DNA of 50,534 bases from DATFUL01 sp041499035 (GCA_041499035.1 JBGQJK010000005.1:1-50534), one strand, 5' to 3'; positions 31,873 through 40,313 are shown, numbered from the stretch's first letter. Numbers and translations are program-made. The notes: generated from the letters alone by a model not told the origin.

Positions 31873-32505
31873 ATGAATGTAGGTAAGGCATACGAAAAAT
31901 ACATGACTCCAAAAAATCTTCAGGAGCATATGCTCAGGGTTGCATCTTTATCAAAAATAATTGTGGACAATTGGATAGGCCCCACAATTGACAAGTTGGC
32001 AATAATTAAAGCTTGTGCAATGCACGATATTGCCAAGCCTGTTGCTTTTAATACTTCGAAAGCGGCGCAAGCCAAATTTGGAGTTACACCGGAGGATGCT
32101 CTTAATATGAAAAAACTCCAAAACTTTATAAAGGATAAGTTTGGAAGTGATGAACACAAAGCCGCAATAGAAATGTGCAAGGATATGAATCTCGGGGAAA
32201 AAGCAATTAAGCTACTTGAGGATATAGAGTGGAAATATACAGCCCGTTTACTTAGCGAAAACAATTTAGAGTCATTGATCCCAGTTTATTGTGATATGAG
32301 AATCGGACCAAGGGGGCTGTTAAGTTTGACAGAAAGAATAAACAATTTGGGTCAAAGAACCATAGGACACGATATTGCAAGTTTTCATAGAGAAGGAAAC
32401 AAATTGGAACAAAAACTACAAGAAAATATAAGTGTCGACCTAAATTTAATAACAGAGCAAGAGTTGGAATCTCTTTTCCCCGAACTCCTTAGTCTGGAAA
32501 TCTGA
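31873..32505 (+). CDS. HD-domain phosphohydrolase-like protein
   Basis: 210 residues. The N-terminal part contains EHMLRVASLS (His19) and CAMHDIAKP (His51-Asp52), the metal-binding pattern of HD-superfamily hydrolases. A further conserved Asp is expected near YCDMRIGPRG (residue about 142). The substrate cannot be told; nucleotide phosphatases and related enzymes share this fold. Single gene with its own leaderless promoter. Confidence 0.7.
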   Translation: MNVGKAYEKYMTPKNLQEHMLRVASLSKIIVDNWIGPTIDKLAIIKACAMHDIAKPVAFNTSKAAQAKFGVTPEDALNMKKLQNFIKDKFGSDEHKAAIEMCKDMNLGEKAIKLLEDIEWKYTARLLSENNLESLIPVYCDMRIGPRGLLSLTERINNLGQRTIGHDIASFHREGNKLEQKLQENISVDLNLITEQELESLFPELLSLEI

Positions 32506-32542
32506 AGCTTCGAGTTTTATTAGAAAGAGTTAAAATGTTGTT

Positions 32543-33187
32543 ATGAATACAAATATCAAAGCAAAGAGAGTCCTTTGTTATGGTGACTCCAATACGTGGG
32601 GGTATATGCCAGCGATCGGTAAAAGATACCCTGCCAATATTCGTTGGACAGGACTTTTGCAAGAAAAACTTGGGAGCGATTTTGAAATAATTGAGGAAGG
32701 GACCAATAGTAGAACTACCGATTTTGACGACCCAAAACATATTGGTAAAAGTGGTTTGCAATATTTAAGACCATGTTTAGAAACGCACGATCCGATTGAT
32801 TTGATAATTCTTATGCTTGGAACAAACGACCTGAAGGAAAGATTTGCTCGGGAACCGGAGAGAGTTGCGAAAGGAATCCAAAAATTGCTTGATGCCATAA
32901 AGTTCTTTTCTGTTGAAGAAGAAACAAATCTTCCAGAAATTCTTCTGGTTTGTCCTCCAATTATTGACGAATCGGTGCGTGGTGTTGAAGAAAAATATAA
33001 AGATGGAGAGGCCAAGTCACGTAAATTGCCAGAATTTTACAAAGCGCTTGCAAGCAAAAATAATTGTTTTTACATTAATCTCCAAGAATATGTGGCCCCA
33101 AGCAAGAAAGACGGATATCATCTGGAACAAGAATCGCATCAGAAACTTGCAGACCTGTTTTACACTTTCATTATCAAAAACAGTTAA
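32543..33187 (+). CDS. SGNH/GDSL-family hydrolase
   Basis: Esterase-like enzyme of 214 residues. Block I GDSNTWG with catalytic Ser16, block II Gly-Thr-Asn (EEGTNSRTT), block III LGTND and block V DGYHL with the Asp/His pair are all visible. No signal peptide, so probably cytoplasmic. Resembles arylesterase/acyl hydrolases; the substrate is unknown. TAAAAT lies 6 bases before the ATG. It meets the next gene tail to tail. Confidence 0.88.
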   Translation: MNTNIKAKRVLCYGDSNTWGYMPAIGKRYPANIRWTGLLQEKLGSDFEIIEEGTNSRTTDFDDPKHIGKSGLQYLRPCLETHDPIDLIILMLGTNDLKERFAREPERVAKGIQKLLDAIKFFSVEEETNLPEILLVCPPIIDESVRGVEEKYKDGEAKSRKLPEFYKALASKNNCFYINLQEYVAPSKKDGYHLEQESHQKLADLFYTFIIKNS

Positions 33188-33603
33188 GCCTTAATAAGTT
33201 TTAGTGACGCGGAGTTTATAAAATTTTCAGGAATTTCAGATAAAGGACACCACTTCCACTCGCTAAATTTTTCCGGCTCCATAAGTCGCGGTTCCTGATT
33301 TGTTTCTGCTTTGAAAACAAATAGAATGTCGCCCTCTTTTGCCCCGGGGACCATTCCAAGGAAATCTGTAATTTTTAAATCAGTTATTCCGACTTCTTCC
33401 GCGACTTCCCTCCGCAATGTCTCTTCCAGAGTATCGCCAATATCACATCTTCCACCTGGGGCTGTCCAAACTGAAATCTCTTTCCATTTATCGGGAGTGT
33501 AGTTTCGGAGACCAATTAATAGTCTTTTATTTTTAAAAATAAATGCGGCTGGGCACATTTTAGTAGTCCCGATTTTTTTAAGATATTTTTCCAAATTATT
33601 CAT
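33184..33603 (-). CDS. Nudix hydrolase (first of two in this island)
   Basis: 139 residues. The Nudix box reads GGRCDIGDTLEETLRREVAE followed by EVGI, with Asp in place of the usual first Glu. It hydrolyses a nucleoside-diphosphate-linked substrate that cannot be specified. The ATG at 33603 is chosen over an upstream in-frame start at 33702, which would overlap the divergent gene at 33691. Convergent overlap of 4 bases with the SGNH gene. Confidence 0.85.
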   Translation of the reverse strand: MNNLEKYLKKIGTTKMCPAAFIFKNKRLLIGLRNYTPDKWKEISVWTAPGGRCDIGDTLEETLRREVAEEVGITDLKITDFLGMVPGAKEGDILFVFKAETNQEPRLMEPEKFSEWKWCPLSEIPENFINSASLKLIKA

Positions 33604-33653
33604 AACCGAATTATTGCAAAGAGTACAACATGATTTTGGCTTTCCTATTAAAC

Positions 33654-33681
33654 TTGACACTAAAGTTGAAGTATTTATACT
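33654..33681 (+). promoter_or_regulatory. Promoter of the 104-residue gene
   Basis: TTGACA (33654-33659), 16-base spacer, TATACT (33676-33681), then 9 bases to the ATG. Consensus quality and leaderless geometry. Confidence 0.7.
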
Positions 33682-33690
33682 TGTGGGCAC

Positions 33691-34005
33691 ATGACAGACC
33701 ACGATCCTGTAGATGTTTTAGCCAATATAGAAAGTGCCCTAAGCTCTCCGAAGGTCGATAATCTTATGCTTCTTCAGTATCTTGCTTTGCGGCAACAAAC
33801 GTTAAATTTCAACCCAGATCGCGCTCATGTCTCATTTTTTGCGACCGTTAACAATGACAGTGTTGAGCTTGAACATGTATTATCCCGAATGGGCAATGTC
33901 TACTCAGTTTTATCACCTTTTTCCGCGATTCCGGATTATGTGGCAAACCAGGGTGTGATTTCGTTGATACTCAATAAGGAATCAGGAACACTTGATGGAA
34001 CTTGA
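33691..34005 (+). CDS. Unknown 104-residue protein
   Basis: Soluble protein without recognised domains (begins MTDHDPVDVLANIESALSSP). It has a clear promoter upstream and an intrinsic terminator 65 bases downstream, so it is a single-gene transcription unit. Flanked by accessory genes on both strands. Confidence 0.55.
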   Translation: MTDHDPVDVLANIESALSSPKVDNLMLLQYLALRQQTLNFNPDRAHVSFFATVNNDSVELEHVLSRMGNVYSVLSPFSAIPDYVANQGVISLILNKESGTLDGT

Positions 34006-34070
34006 AACTTCTACCCCCTTTTCCTCCCCGATCGGGGATTTCGCTAAATTTACACAAAACAACAACAGAC

Positions 34071-34092
34071 ACTCCCTGTCTCTGGAGTTTTT
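34071..34092 (+). terminator. Intrinsic terminator after the 104-residue gene
   Basis: ACTCC (34071-34075) pairs with GGAGT (34084-34088) around an 8-base loop and is followed directly by TTTTT. Confidence 0.65.
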
Positions 34093-34095
34093 AAG

Positions 34096-34365
34096 TTAAG
34101 CTTCCTTTGCTATCCAAACCACCATTACCACAACGAGCATTTGCTCAACCAAAACAGCTGCTTTAAAAGTTAACGCACCCAATAAGAAAAATGAAAGGAA
34201 ACCAACGTGTACCAACGGATAAAGCCAAAAAGCTTTGGCATATTTCAACTTTTTATCCATTGCAGTTTTTGCTGCCCAAAGACCAACTCCTAAAAGGACC
34301 AAATGGGCAGAAATAAACAACCAAGCCGGCATTGTATCTAAAAATCCTCCAAACACATCACTCAC
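34096..34365 (-). CDS. Small three-helix membrane protein
   Basis: 89 residues with three hydrophobic stretches: MPAWLFISAHLVLLGVGLWA, FWLYPLVHVGFLSFFLLGAL and VLVEQMLVVVMVVWIA. No family is recognised. In contrast to its neighbours it has a Shine-Dalgarno-like GGGGGTG a few bases before the ATG, so its mRNA probably has a leader. Confidence 0.6.
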   Translation of the reverse strand: MSDVFGGFLDTMPAWLFISAHLVLLGVGLWAAKTAMDKKLKYAKAFWLYPLVHVGFLSFFLLGALTFKAAVLVEQMLVVVMVVWIAKEA

Positions 34366-34429
34366 CCCCTTTCAACATATCTATATAGTCATCTAATACT
34401 ATTCCGAGTGTAAATACAAGTTATCCGAG

Positions 34430-34462
34430 CTTTTCCTCCCCACGATTTGTTTTTGGTATACT
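34430..34462 (+). promoter_or_regulatory. Pyrimidine motif plus -10 of the HNH gene
   Basis: CTTTTCCTCCCCACGATTTG, then TTTTTGG and TATACT (34457-34462), 6 bases before the ATG. The same motif occurs before the gene at 44734, there split by a REP-like insertion. Confidence 0.55.
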
Positions 34463-34468
34463 TCAAAC

Positions 34469-35050
34469 ATGAGCAAAAGTACCAGAGATATTTTGTTCAC
34501 GGTTATCGCCCTGATACTAGTTGCTTTGCCGTTTGTCCAGAGACATTTGCAAAAACAATCTGCCCCGGTTCCTACTAACTTAGCGGCAGTCGAGCCTTCC
34601 CCGATGGGTAACCAAGTTTTAGGAGCGGATATTGGGAAAAGAATGAAAACTTCCGGCTGTGTGACTTACGGAAAACTTCCCGACTCTTTATGCACCCCAG
34701 GAGATATTTTTCCTGAAGTAACAGCGTCGCAAGTTTGTGTTCCCGGCTACAGCAAAAATGTAAGGAGTGTTCCCGAGTCGGAAAAAAATGACGTTTATGC
34801 CGAGTACGGAATTACAACTCACACAACCGGGGAATATGAAGTTGACCATTTAGTTTCACTCGAACTTGGCGGGTCAAACGATGTTGCCAACTTATGGCCG
34901 GAAGCTGCGGAGCCGCGGCCCGGTTTCCACGAAAAAGATCTGGTTGAAAATTATCTCCACCTGCTGGTTTGCAGCGGCTCAATGACTCTCCTGCAAGCAC
35001 AAAATATGATCGCCACAGATTGGCAAAAAGTTGTCCTCCCGGCAAGGTAA
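34469..35050 (+). CDS. Secreted or membrane-anchored HNH-type nuclease
   Basis: 193 residues. A hydrophobic N-terminal segment (ILFTVIALILVALPFVQ) is a signal or anchor. The C-terminal half contains YEVDHLVSLELGGSNDVANL followed by WPE, the DH...N pattern of HNH endonucleases. Extracellular nucleases could supply nucleotides to a host-dependent cell with limited biosynthesis, which is an inference. Cys residues in the middle may form disulfides. Leaderless promoter directly upstream. Confidence 0.7.
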   Translation: MSKSTRDILFTVIALILVALPFVQRHLQKQSAPVPTNLAAVEPSPMGNQVLGADIGKRMKTSGCVTYGKLPDSLCTPGDIFPEVTASQVCVPGYSKNVRSVPESEKNDVYAEYGITTHTTGEYEVDHLVSLELGGSNDVANLWPEAAEPRPGFHEKDLVENYLHLLVCSGSMTLLQAQNMIATDWQKVVLPAR

Positions 35051-35068
35051 ATTCTTGGCTTTTTTTGC

Positions 35069-35074
35069 TATAAT
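35069..35074 (+). promoter_or_regulatory. -10 box of the HAD-like gene
   Basis: Perfect TATAAT, 5 bases before the ATG, preceded by a T-run. No good -35 is seen. Confidence 0.55.
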
Positions 35075-35079
35075 CAAGT

Positions 35080-35466
35080 ATGAAAACCATTTTGGTTGAC
35101 GCGGTGGGCACCTTTGTTATTGAAGGAAAAGGGATTTACTTCCCCATGTATGAGCTTCTGGAAAAGTACCCAAACAGGAAAATCATTTTGACGAATGCAA
35201 ACGATGAACAAATGGTACCCTTTAGCTTAACCGGTTTGCCCTACGAACTTTTTACGATGAAACATAATCCGGATAAAACCGACCCGAAATATTTTAGAGA
35301 GATGCTTAAACATTTTGATCTAAAGGCAGATGACGTTATCTACTTTGAACATAACCCGGATGCCGTAAAAAGTGCAGAGTCGGTGGGTATTACTTCATAC
35401 CATTACGACGCCGGTAAAAAAGACATGCCGGCATTAAAAGACTTCTTAGACAAAAACGCAGTATGA
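35080..35466 (+). CDS. HAD-superfamily-like protein
   Basis: 128 residues. Motif I reads ILVDAVGTF, motif II IILTNAND, and the final loop YFEHNPDAVKSAESVGI. The nucleophilic Asp is present, but the second Asp of the classic DxDxT motif is Val, so the general acid is missing; such variants exist in the superfamily. No cap domain is evident. Overlaps the next Nudix gene by 4 bases. Confidence 0.7.
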   Translation: MKTILVDAVGTFVIEGKGIYFPMYELLEKYPNRKIILTNANDEQMVPFSLTGLPYELFTMKHNPDKTDPKYFREMLKHFDLKADDVIYFEHNPDAVKSAESVGITSYHYDAGKKDMPALKDFLDKNAV

Positions 35467-36011
35467 AAGTTCCTCCTAAGGCAAAAAGGGTTTTTAAAGG
35501 CATAATTTTTGATGTCTACCAATGGCAGCAAAAAATGTTTGATGGCAGCCAAAAGACTTTCGAGATAATAAAGAAAAACTATACAGCTGAGGTAATAGCA
35601 ATTAAGGACGGTAAGATAGTTTTATCACATCAATCGCAGCCGACTAAGAAAGATTTTTATGCAATATTCGGCGGACGGATAAACGAGGGCGAAGAACCTT
35701 TGGCCGCAGCCAAAAGAGAGCTTTTGGAAGAATCAGGTATGACCTCGGATACTTGGGAGCTTTATAAAATTTATCAACCTGTGTATAAACTTGATTGGGA
35801 CGTTTATATATATATCGCAAAAAATTGCAAGAAAACCGCAGATCTCAAACTTGATTCCGGGGAGAAGTCGGAAACAAAAACATGTTCATTTGCGGAGTTT
35901 GTAGACATAGTCTTGTCGGACAAGTATTGGGGAGACGAACTTGTTCTCGATGTTTTAAGAATGAAGGATAAAGGAACTCTTAATAACTTTAAATCAAAAC
36001 TTCTTGGTTAG
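35463..36011 (+). CDS. Nudix hydrolase (ADP-ribose pyrophosphatase-like)
   Basis: 182 residues. Nudix box GGRINEGEEPLAAAKRELLE followed by ESGM is complete. The N-terminal beta-strands and length fit ADP-sugar pyrophosphatases. Translationally coupled to the HAD-like gene (ATGA), which suggests joint action on a phosphorylated or nucleotide-linked metabolite. Confidence 0.88.
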   Translation: MKVPPKAKRVFKGIIFDVYQWQQKMFDGSQKTFEIIKKNYTAEVIAIKDGKIVLSHQSQPTKKDFYAIFGGRINEGEEPLAAAKRELLEESGMTSDTWELYKIYQPVYKLDWDVYIYIAKNCKKTADLKLDSGEKSETKTCSFAEFVDIVLSDKYWGDELVLDVLRMKDKGTLNNFKSKLLG

Positions 36012-36652
36012 TTATTTCCACCTCTACAGTTCATGACCTCAAAGGGCATAGCCAAAATAGTTCCTAGGTTCCAGCCGTTATGCTGTGCTAGGAAAAGATG
36101 TCCACAAACACTAGTGCCTTTAGTGCCGGCTATAGAAATAATTTTTTCGTAGTCCGCAATTGCGGCTGCTTTATCCATTTCAAAATAATAATTGTGGATA
36201 TCGCCGCGGTTCATTAGACCATTGACATAATTCGGGTTCAGCTCGAGAGCTTTGTTTAGGTCTGTGAGGGCGTCTTTATAATCCCGCATTCTCATATATG
36301 TATAAGCACGGTTGTTATAAGCTTGGGGGTATTTGAAATTCATCTCAATCGATTTTGTGTAATCGGTGATAGCCTGCTTGCAATTACCTGTGTCGTAATC
36401 GTAATTGCCTTTTTCAAAATAATCCGTTGACGTTTTCAATTCGGCCGGCGGGAAGGATGTGGAGTTTTGAAAATTGCTACACCAGGTGTCGGGGGCGGTA
36501 TCGGCTCTATGGACAACAATGATAAGAAGGCATGTTAAAACTATTCCGATTATGCCGGCTACAGCAAGCGCGATTTTCCTCCTTTTTCTTAAAATAAAAT
36601 AAATCGCTCCGGCAATTACACCAATCAAGAAGAGTAAAACAAAAAATTTCAT
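36008..36652 (-). CDS. Membrane-anchored TPR protein
   Basis: 214 residues. Two transmembrane helices at the N-terminus (FFVLLFLIGVIAGAIYFIL and IALAVAGIIGIVLTCLLIIV) precede about three tetratricopeptide repeats (for example AYNNRAYTYMRMRDYKDALT). It is probably a scaffold on the outer side of the membrane; partner unknown. TATAAT (36661-36666) lies 8 bases before the ATG, making a divergent pair with the GNAT promoter at 36696. Confidence 0.8.
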   Translation of the reverse strand: MKFFVLLFLIGVIAGAIYFILRKRRKIALAVAGIIGIVLTCLLIIVVHRADTAPDTWCSNFQNSTSFPPAELKTSTDYFEKGNYDYDTGNCKQAITDYTKSIEMNFKYPQAYNNRAYTYMRMRDYKDALTDLNKALELNPNYVNGLMNRGDIHNYYFEMDKAAAIADYEKIISIAGTKGTSVCGHLFLAQHNGWNLGTILAMPFEVMNCRGGNN

Positions 36653-36695
36653 CAACCGTAATTATATCATTTGATCTCTAAAACTTTGATTTTGT

Positions 36696-36701
36696 TATAC
36701 T
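36696..36701 (+). promoter_or_regulatory. Extended -10 of the GNAT gene
   Basis: TATACT preceded by TGT, 5 bases before the ATG at 36707; back to back with the TPR promoter. Confidence 0.55.
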
Positions 36702-36706
36702 CAACT

Positions 36707-37219
36707 ATGGAGATAGTTAAGCTTCCGGTCGAAAGCTGGCAGGAATATAAAGCATTAAGGTTAAGGGCTCTTAAGGAAGATCCCCAGGCTTTTGGTGCCT
36801 CTTACCAAAAAAACGTTGAATATCCCGATGAAGAATGGAAACGCAGGCTTGTTAACGGCTTGGGAGGAGACAGGAACTGGCTTTTATTTGCGAGGGAAAA
36901 CGGCAAATTGGTCGGAATGATCGGAGCTTTTATGGAAGAGGATTCCGAGGATACCGCCACAATAATTTCGGTTTATGTGCCAAAAGAAGACAGGGGTAAG
37001 GGTATATCAGCAATACTAATGCAGGGAATGTTAAAAGAGCTTTCCGCTAAGCCAAATCTAAAAAAAGTAAACCTAACGGTCAATAAAGACATGATACCGG
37101 CCGTTGGGCTTTATAATAAATTTGATTTTATTGAAGTTGGAATCCAGCCCTATAAAATGGGAGACGGCAACACAGTAGATGAGCTTATGATGGAGCGCAG
37201 GCTCCCGTTCCGGCAATAG
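36707..37219 (+). CDS. GNAT-family N-acetyltransferase
   Basis: 170 residues. The acetyl-CoA binding loop EDRGKGISAILMQGM follows strand IISVYVPK, and YNKFDFIEVG is the usual end of the fold. The acceptor is unknown. The ATG at 36707 is placed 5 bases after an extended -10 and is preferred to an upstream TTG. Confidence 0.85.
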   Translation: MEIVKLPVESWQEYKALRLRALKEDPQAFGASYQKNVEYPDEEWKRRLVNGLGGDRNWLLFARENGKLVGMIGAFMEEDSEDTATIISVYVPKEDRGKGISAILMQGMLKELSAKPNLKKVNLTVNKDMIPAVGLYNKFDFIEVGIQPYKMGDGNTVDELMMERRLPFRQ

Positions 37220-37257
37220 CTTTACTTCCCGCTCTGTCTTTAGGATCAGAATGTTGG

Positions 37258-37263
37258 TATAAT
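37258..37263 (+). promoter_or_regulatory. -10 box of the secY operon
   Basis: TATAAT preceded by TTGG, 10 bases before the secY ATG. It gives secY-adk-map and the following ribosomal genes their own promoter after separation from rplO. No clear -35. Confidence 0.55.
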
Positions 37264-37273
37264 CGGTATTCGA

Positions 37274-38557
37274 ATGCTCAATAAAATCTGGCAATTCCTG
37301 GCTAAATCAATAAAAACTCCTTCGGTGAGGAAGAAAATATTAGTCACGGGGGTCATCTTGGTAGTTTTTAGGTTGGCCGCACACATTCCGGCAGCCGGAA
37401 TCGACCGGAATACACTTTCAGCCCTCTTTTTGGGAAGTCCGCTTCTCTCGCTCCTTGACGTCTTTTCCGGCGGAACTTTGGCCAACTTTTCCATTCTGGC
37501 ATTGGGACTTAATCCTTACATCAACGCCTCCATTATCTTTCAACTATTAGGCTATGTAATTCCAAGTCTTGAGGCCTTGCAAAAAGAAGGCGAGTACGGT
37601 CAGGAAAAAATCAATCAATATACCAGGCTTTTAACCGTTCCTCTGGCTGCTTTGCAGGCCTTCGGCATGTACGCTCTTCTTAAGGGCCAGCACGTTTTAC
37701 CTAATTTAGGGCCTCTTCAGCTTCTTTCACTTGTAATAACCATGACAGCCGGAACGGTTTTTGCTGTCTGGCTGGGGGAGCTTATTAGCGAATATGGATT
37801 TAAAAACGGAGTCTCCGTCCTAATCTTTACCGGAATTATCGCCAGGCTTCCGATTACTTTGGGTCAATCGGCGAGTGTTATCGGTTCACAGGATATTTTA
37901 AAAGTCGGAATTTTCTTACTTGTGGCAGTAGCCATAATTGGCGCAGTTATCTTTATTAGCGAAGCCGCCAGGCAAATTCCCATCCATTATGCCAAACGGA
38001 GAACCGAGAGTGGTCTCGGGGCAACTTCCTACCTCCCATTACGGCTTAATCAGGCAGGAGTGATACCTATAATTTTTGCGGTGTCTTTGGTCCTTTTGCC
38101 GTCACTTCTCGGGCAATTTTTGGCTAACGTTCCCAATGCCGGGGTTGCCAATTTTGCCAGGGGTCTCGCCACTGCATTTAACCCTCAGGGTGTGGTTTAT
38201 AACATTGTATATTTCTTCCTGGTTTTTGGCTTTACTTATTTTTATACCGCTGTTGTATTTAATCCGGAAAAGATTGCCGAGGATTTACAAAAAGGTGGAG
38301 GGTTTGTTCCCGGAATCAGGCCAGGCAAAGAAACGGAAAAATACCTTAGTCATGTTCTTTCCCGTTTGACTTTGGTGGGCGGAGCCTTCTTAGGCCTTAT
38401 CGCGGTTCTGCCTTCGTTCTTCCGGAATTTTGTGGGCGCCAACAATCTGGCAATAGGAGGCACCAGTATTTTAATCGTTGTCTCGGTTGCCCTTGAGATT
38501 ATCCGCGAAATGGAAGGGGAGCTAGTCATGGGGCGCTACGACCGGCTAATTAGATAA
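37274..38557 (+). CDS. secY: Protein translocase subunit SecY
   Basis: Channel of the general secretion pathway. 427 residues with about ten membrane helices. Family motifs: RLAAHIPAAGID in the first helix, LGLNPYINASIIFQLL (second helix), GGGFVPGIRPGKET (cytoplasmic loop) and the final GTSILIVVSVALEIIREME. Followed by adk after 1 base, the standard spc order. Confidence 0.97.
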   Translation: MLNKIWQFLAKSIKTPSVRKKILVTGVILVVFRLAAHIPAAGIDRNTLSALFLGSPLLSLLDVFSGGTLANFSILALGLNPYINASIIFQLLGYVIPSLEALQKEGEYGQEKINQYTRLLTVPLAALQAFGMYALLKGQHVLPNLGPLQLLSLVITMTAGTVFAVWLGELISEYGFKNGVSVLIFTGIIARLPITLGQSASVIGSQDILKVGIFLLVAVAIIGAVIFISEAARQIPIHYAKRRTESGLGATSYLPLRLNQAGVIPIIFAVSLVLLPSLLGQFLANVPNAGVANFARGLATAFNPQGVVYNIVYFFLVFGFTYFYTAVVFNPEKIAEDLQKGGGFVPGIRPGKETEKYLSHVLSRLTLVGGAFLGLIAVLPSFFRNFVGANNLAIGGTSILIVVSVALEIIREMEGELVMGRYDRLIR

Positions 38558-38558
38558 T

Positions 38559-39206
38559 ATGAATATAGTTCTACTTGGCTCACCGGCTTCAGGTAAAGGA
38601 ACACAGGCAGAAATATTATGTCGAAAGCTTGGCCTTTATCACTTGTCAACGGGTGAAATCTCCCGAACCTTGGCTGAAAAAGATGCAAGAATTAAAGAAA
38701 TAGTCGATTCCGGAAAGCTTATACCGCACGAAGAAATGACGATGTATGTTTTGGATTTTCTTGGTTCTAAAAAAACCGATTTAAGCAATATTTTATTTGA
38801 AGGGTTTCCAAGATTTATTCCCCAATATGAAGCTTTGGCTAACTTTTTACATACTGAGGGTCACGATATAGATATTGTATTTTCCTTGGATGTATCTGAA
38901 GCAGAGGCTGTTAAGAGAATTTCGGCAAGAAGAGTATGCAAAAACTGTGGAGAAAATTTCAATATCATAACTGAACCTAGTCAGAAGGAAGGCATCTGCG
39001 ACAAATGCGGAGGTAAATTGATTCAAAGGAAGGACGATAATCCGGAATCGGTAAAAGTCCGCTTTAAGTACTATCAGGATAATACCAAAGAGCTCATAGA
39101 TTTTTTGGACAAGAAAGGCAAGTTGACTCGTGTAAACGGAGAGAGGCCGATTGATGAAATAGCTAAGGATCTGGAGAATATAGTTAGGAAACTTCAAGAA
39201 AAATGA
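38559..39206 (+). CDS. adk: Adenylate kinase with zinc lid
   Basis: Interconverts AMP, ADP and ATP. 215 residues: P-loop GSPASGKGTQ, and a LID with CKNC and CDKC zinc ligands. Two near-invariant Asp positions carry Glu: STGEISR (usually STGD) and EGFPR (usually DGFPR). Overlaps map by 4 bases. Confidence 0.95.
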   Translation: MNIVLLGSPASGKGTQAEILCRKLGLYHLSTGEISRTLAEKDARIKEIVDSGKLIPHEEMTMYVLDFLGSKKTDLSNILFEGFPRFIPQYEALANFLHTEGHDIDIVFSLDVSEAEAVKRISARRVCKNCGENFNIITEPSQKEGICDKCGGKLIQRKDDNPESVKVRFKYYQDNTKELIDFLDKKGKLTRVNGERPIDEIAKDLENIVRKLQEK

Positions 39207-39952
39207 TCGATCTTAAAACTCCTGAGGAAATACAAACTATGCTTGAGGGGGGTAAACGCCTTGCACGGGTAAAAAAAGCCCTTGCTGAGGCCGTTAAGCC
39301 GGGCGTCTCGTCTCTCGATATAGAAAACCTGGCAGTAAAACTTATTAAAGAAGAAGGCGCGGAGGGTTCGTTCAATAAAGTCCCCGGTTACTCCTGGGTT
39401 ACATGTATTTGCGTTAATGAGCAGCTGGTTCACGGAATACCCAAAAAGGACGTCATTTTTAAAAACGGGGATTTGGTGAGCGTGGACGTAGGCCTTTACT
39501 ATAAAGGTTTCCACACAGACACCTCAATTTCGGTCGGGATAAATCTAAGTCCGGATAACCAAAAGTTCCTTAATATCGGCCAAAATGCCTTGGAAAAGGC
39601 AATAAGAGCGGCCCAAGTGGGTAATTATATCTATGATATCTCCGAGGCCATAGAATCGACTATAGAAGGCGCAGGCTATACTACAATAAAGGCTCTGGTT
39701 GGCCATGGGGTTGGTAGAGAGCTACATGAAGAGCCTCAAATCCCCTGTTTTGTGCCTGGGAGGGTCCAGGACTCGCCTAAAATCGTGCCTGGAATGATGT
39801 TGGCAATCGAGGTAATGTACGCTCAAGGCTCAGACCGCGTTGAGGTTTTGCCCGACGGATGGACAATTGCCATGCGTGATGGTAAAATGTCAGGACTTTT
39901 TGAAGATAGTATTGCGGTAACTACGAAGGGACCAATTGTTTTGACGCGGTGA
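39203..39952 (+). CDS. map: Methionine aminopeptidase, type I
   Basis: Removes initiator Met. 249 residues. Metal ligands are Asp in VDVGLYYKG and FHTDTS, His in GHGVGRELHEEP, and Glu in LAIEVM and FEDS. The His of the substrate site is in LVHGIP. The usual final EH pair appears as ED. Normal order adk-map-infA. Confidence 0.95.
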   Translation: MIDLKTPEEIQTMLEGGKRLARVKKALAEAVKPGVSSLDIENLAVKLIKEEGAEGSFNKVPGYSWVTCICVNEQLVHGIPKKDVIFKNGDLVSVDVGLYYKGFHTDTSISVGINLSPDNQKFLNIGQNALEKAIRAAQVGNYIYDISEAIESTIEGAGYTTIKALVGHGVGRELHEEPQIPCFVPGRVQDSPKIVPGMMLAIEVMYAQGSDRVEVLPDGWTIAMRDGKMSGLFEDSIAVTTKGPIVLTR

Positions 39953-39973
39953 GCGTCAATTTGTTTCTTATTA

Positions 39974-40189
39974 ATGAAAAATCAAGGCACGATCGAGGTT
40001 GAGGGGAAAGTTACCCAGGCATTGCCAAATACGATGTTTAGGGTGGAACTTACCGATGGGAGGCTGGTTTTGGCGACTCTCAAGGGCAAAATGAGGCGGG
40101 CATACGTCAGGATTTTCCCGGGAGACAGGGTCAAGGTAGAAATGACTCCGTATGACGAGGCTAAGGGCAGAATAGTATATAAATTTTAA
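39974..40189 (+). CDS. infA: Translation initiation factor IF-1
   Basis: OB-fold factor of 71 residues; MFRVELTDGRLVLATLKGKM and RVKVEMTPYDEAKGRIVYKF are typical. Located between map and rpmJ, as in many bacteria. Confidence 0.96.
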   Translation: MKNQGTIEVEGKVTQALPNTMFRVELTDGRLVLATLKGKMRRAYVRIFPGDRVKVEMTPYDEAKGRIVYKF

Positions 40190-40199
40190 GAATAATATC

Positions 40200-40313
40200 A
40201 TGAAAGTTCTAAGTTCAATTAAACCACGATGTAAAGATTGCAAGATTGTTAAGCGCAAGGGCGTTTTGTACGTTATTTGCAAAAACCCCAGGCACAAACA
40301 AAGACAAGGATAA
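40200..40313 (+). CDS. rpmJ: Ribosomal protein L36
   Basis: 37-residue zinc protein MKVLSSIKPRCKDCKIVKRK, then GVLYVICKNPRHKQRQG. The ligands Cys11, Cys14, Cys27 and His32 are present. Its TAA overlaps the rpsM ATG by one base (TAATG). Confidence 0.96.
   Translation: MKVLSSIKPRCKDCKIVKRKGVLYVICKNPRHKQRQG

Noticed and set aside
33604..33702. N-terminal extension of the first Nudix protein
   Set aside because: The longer frame would run through the divergent promoter and start of the neighbouring gene; the added residues have no family match.
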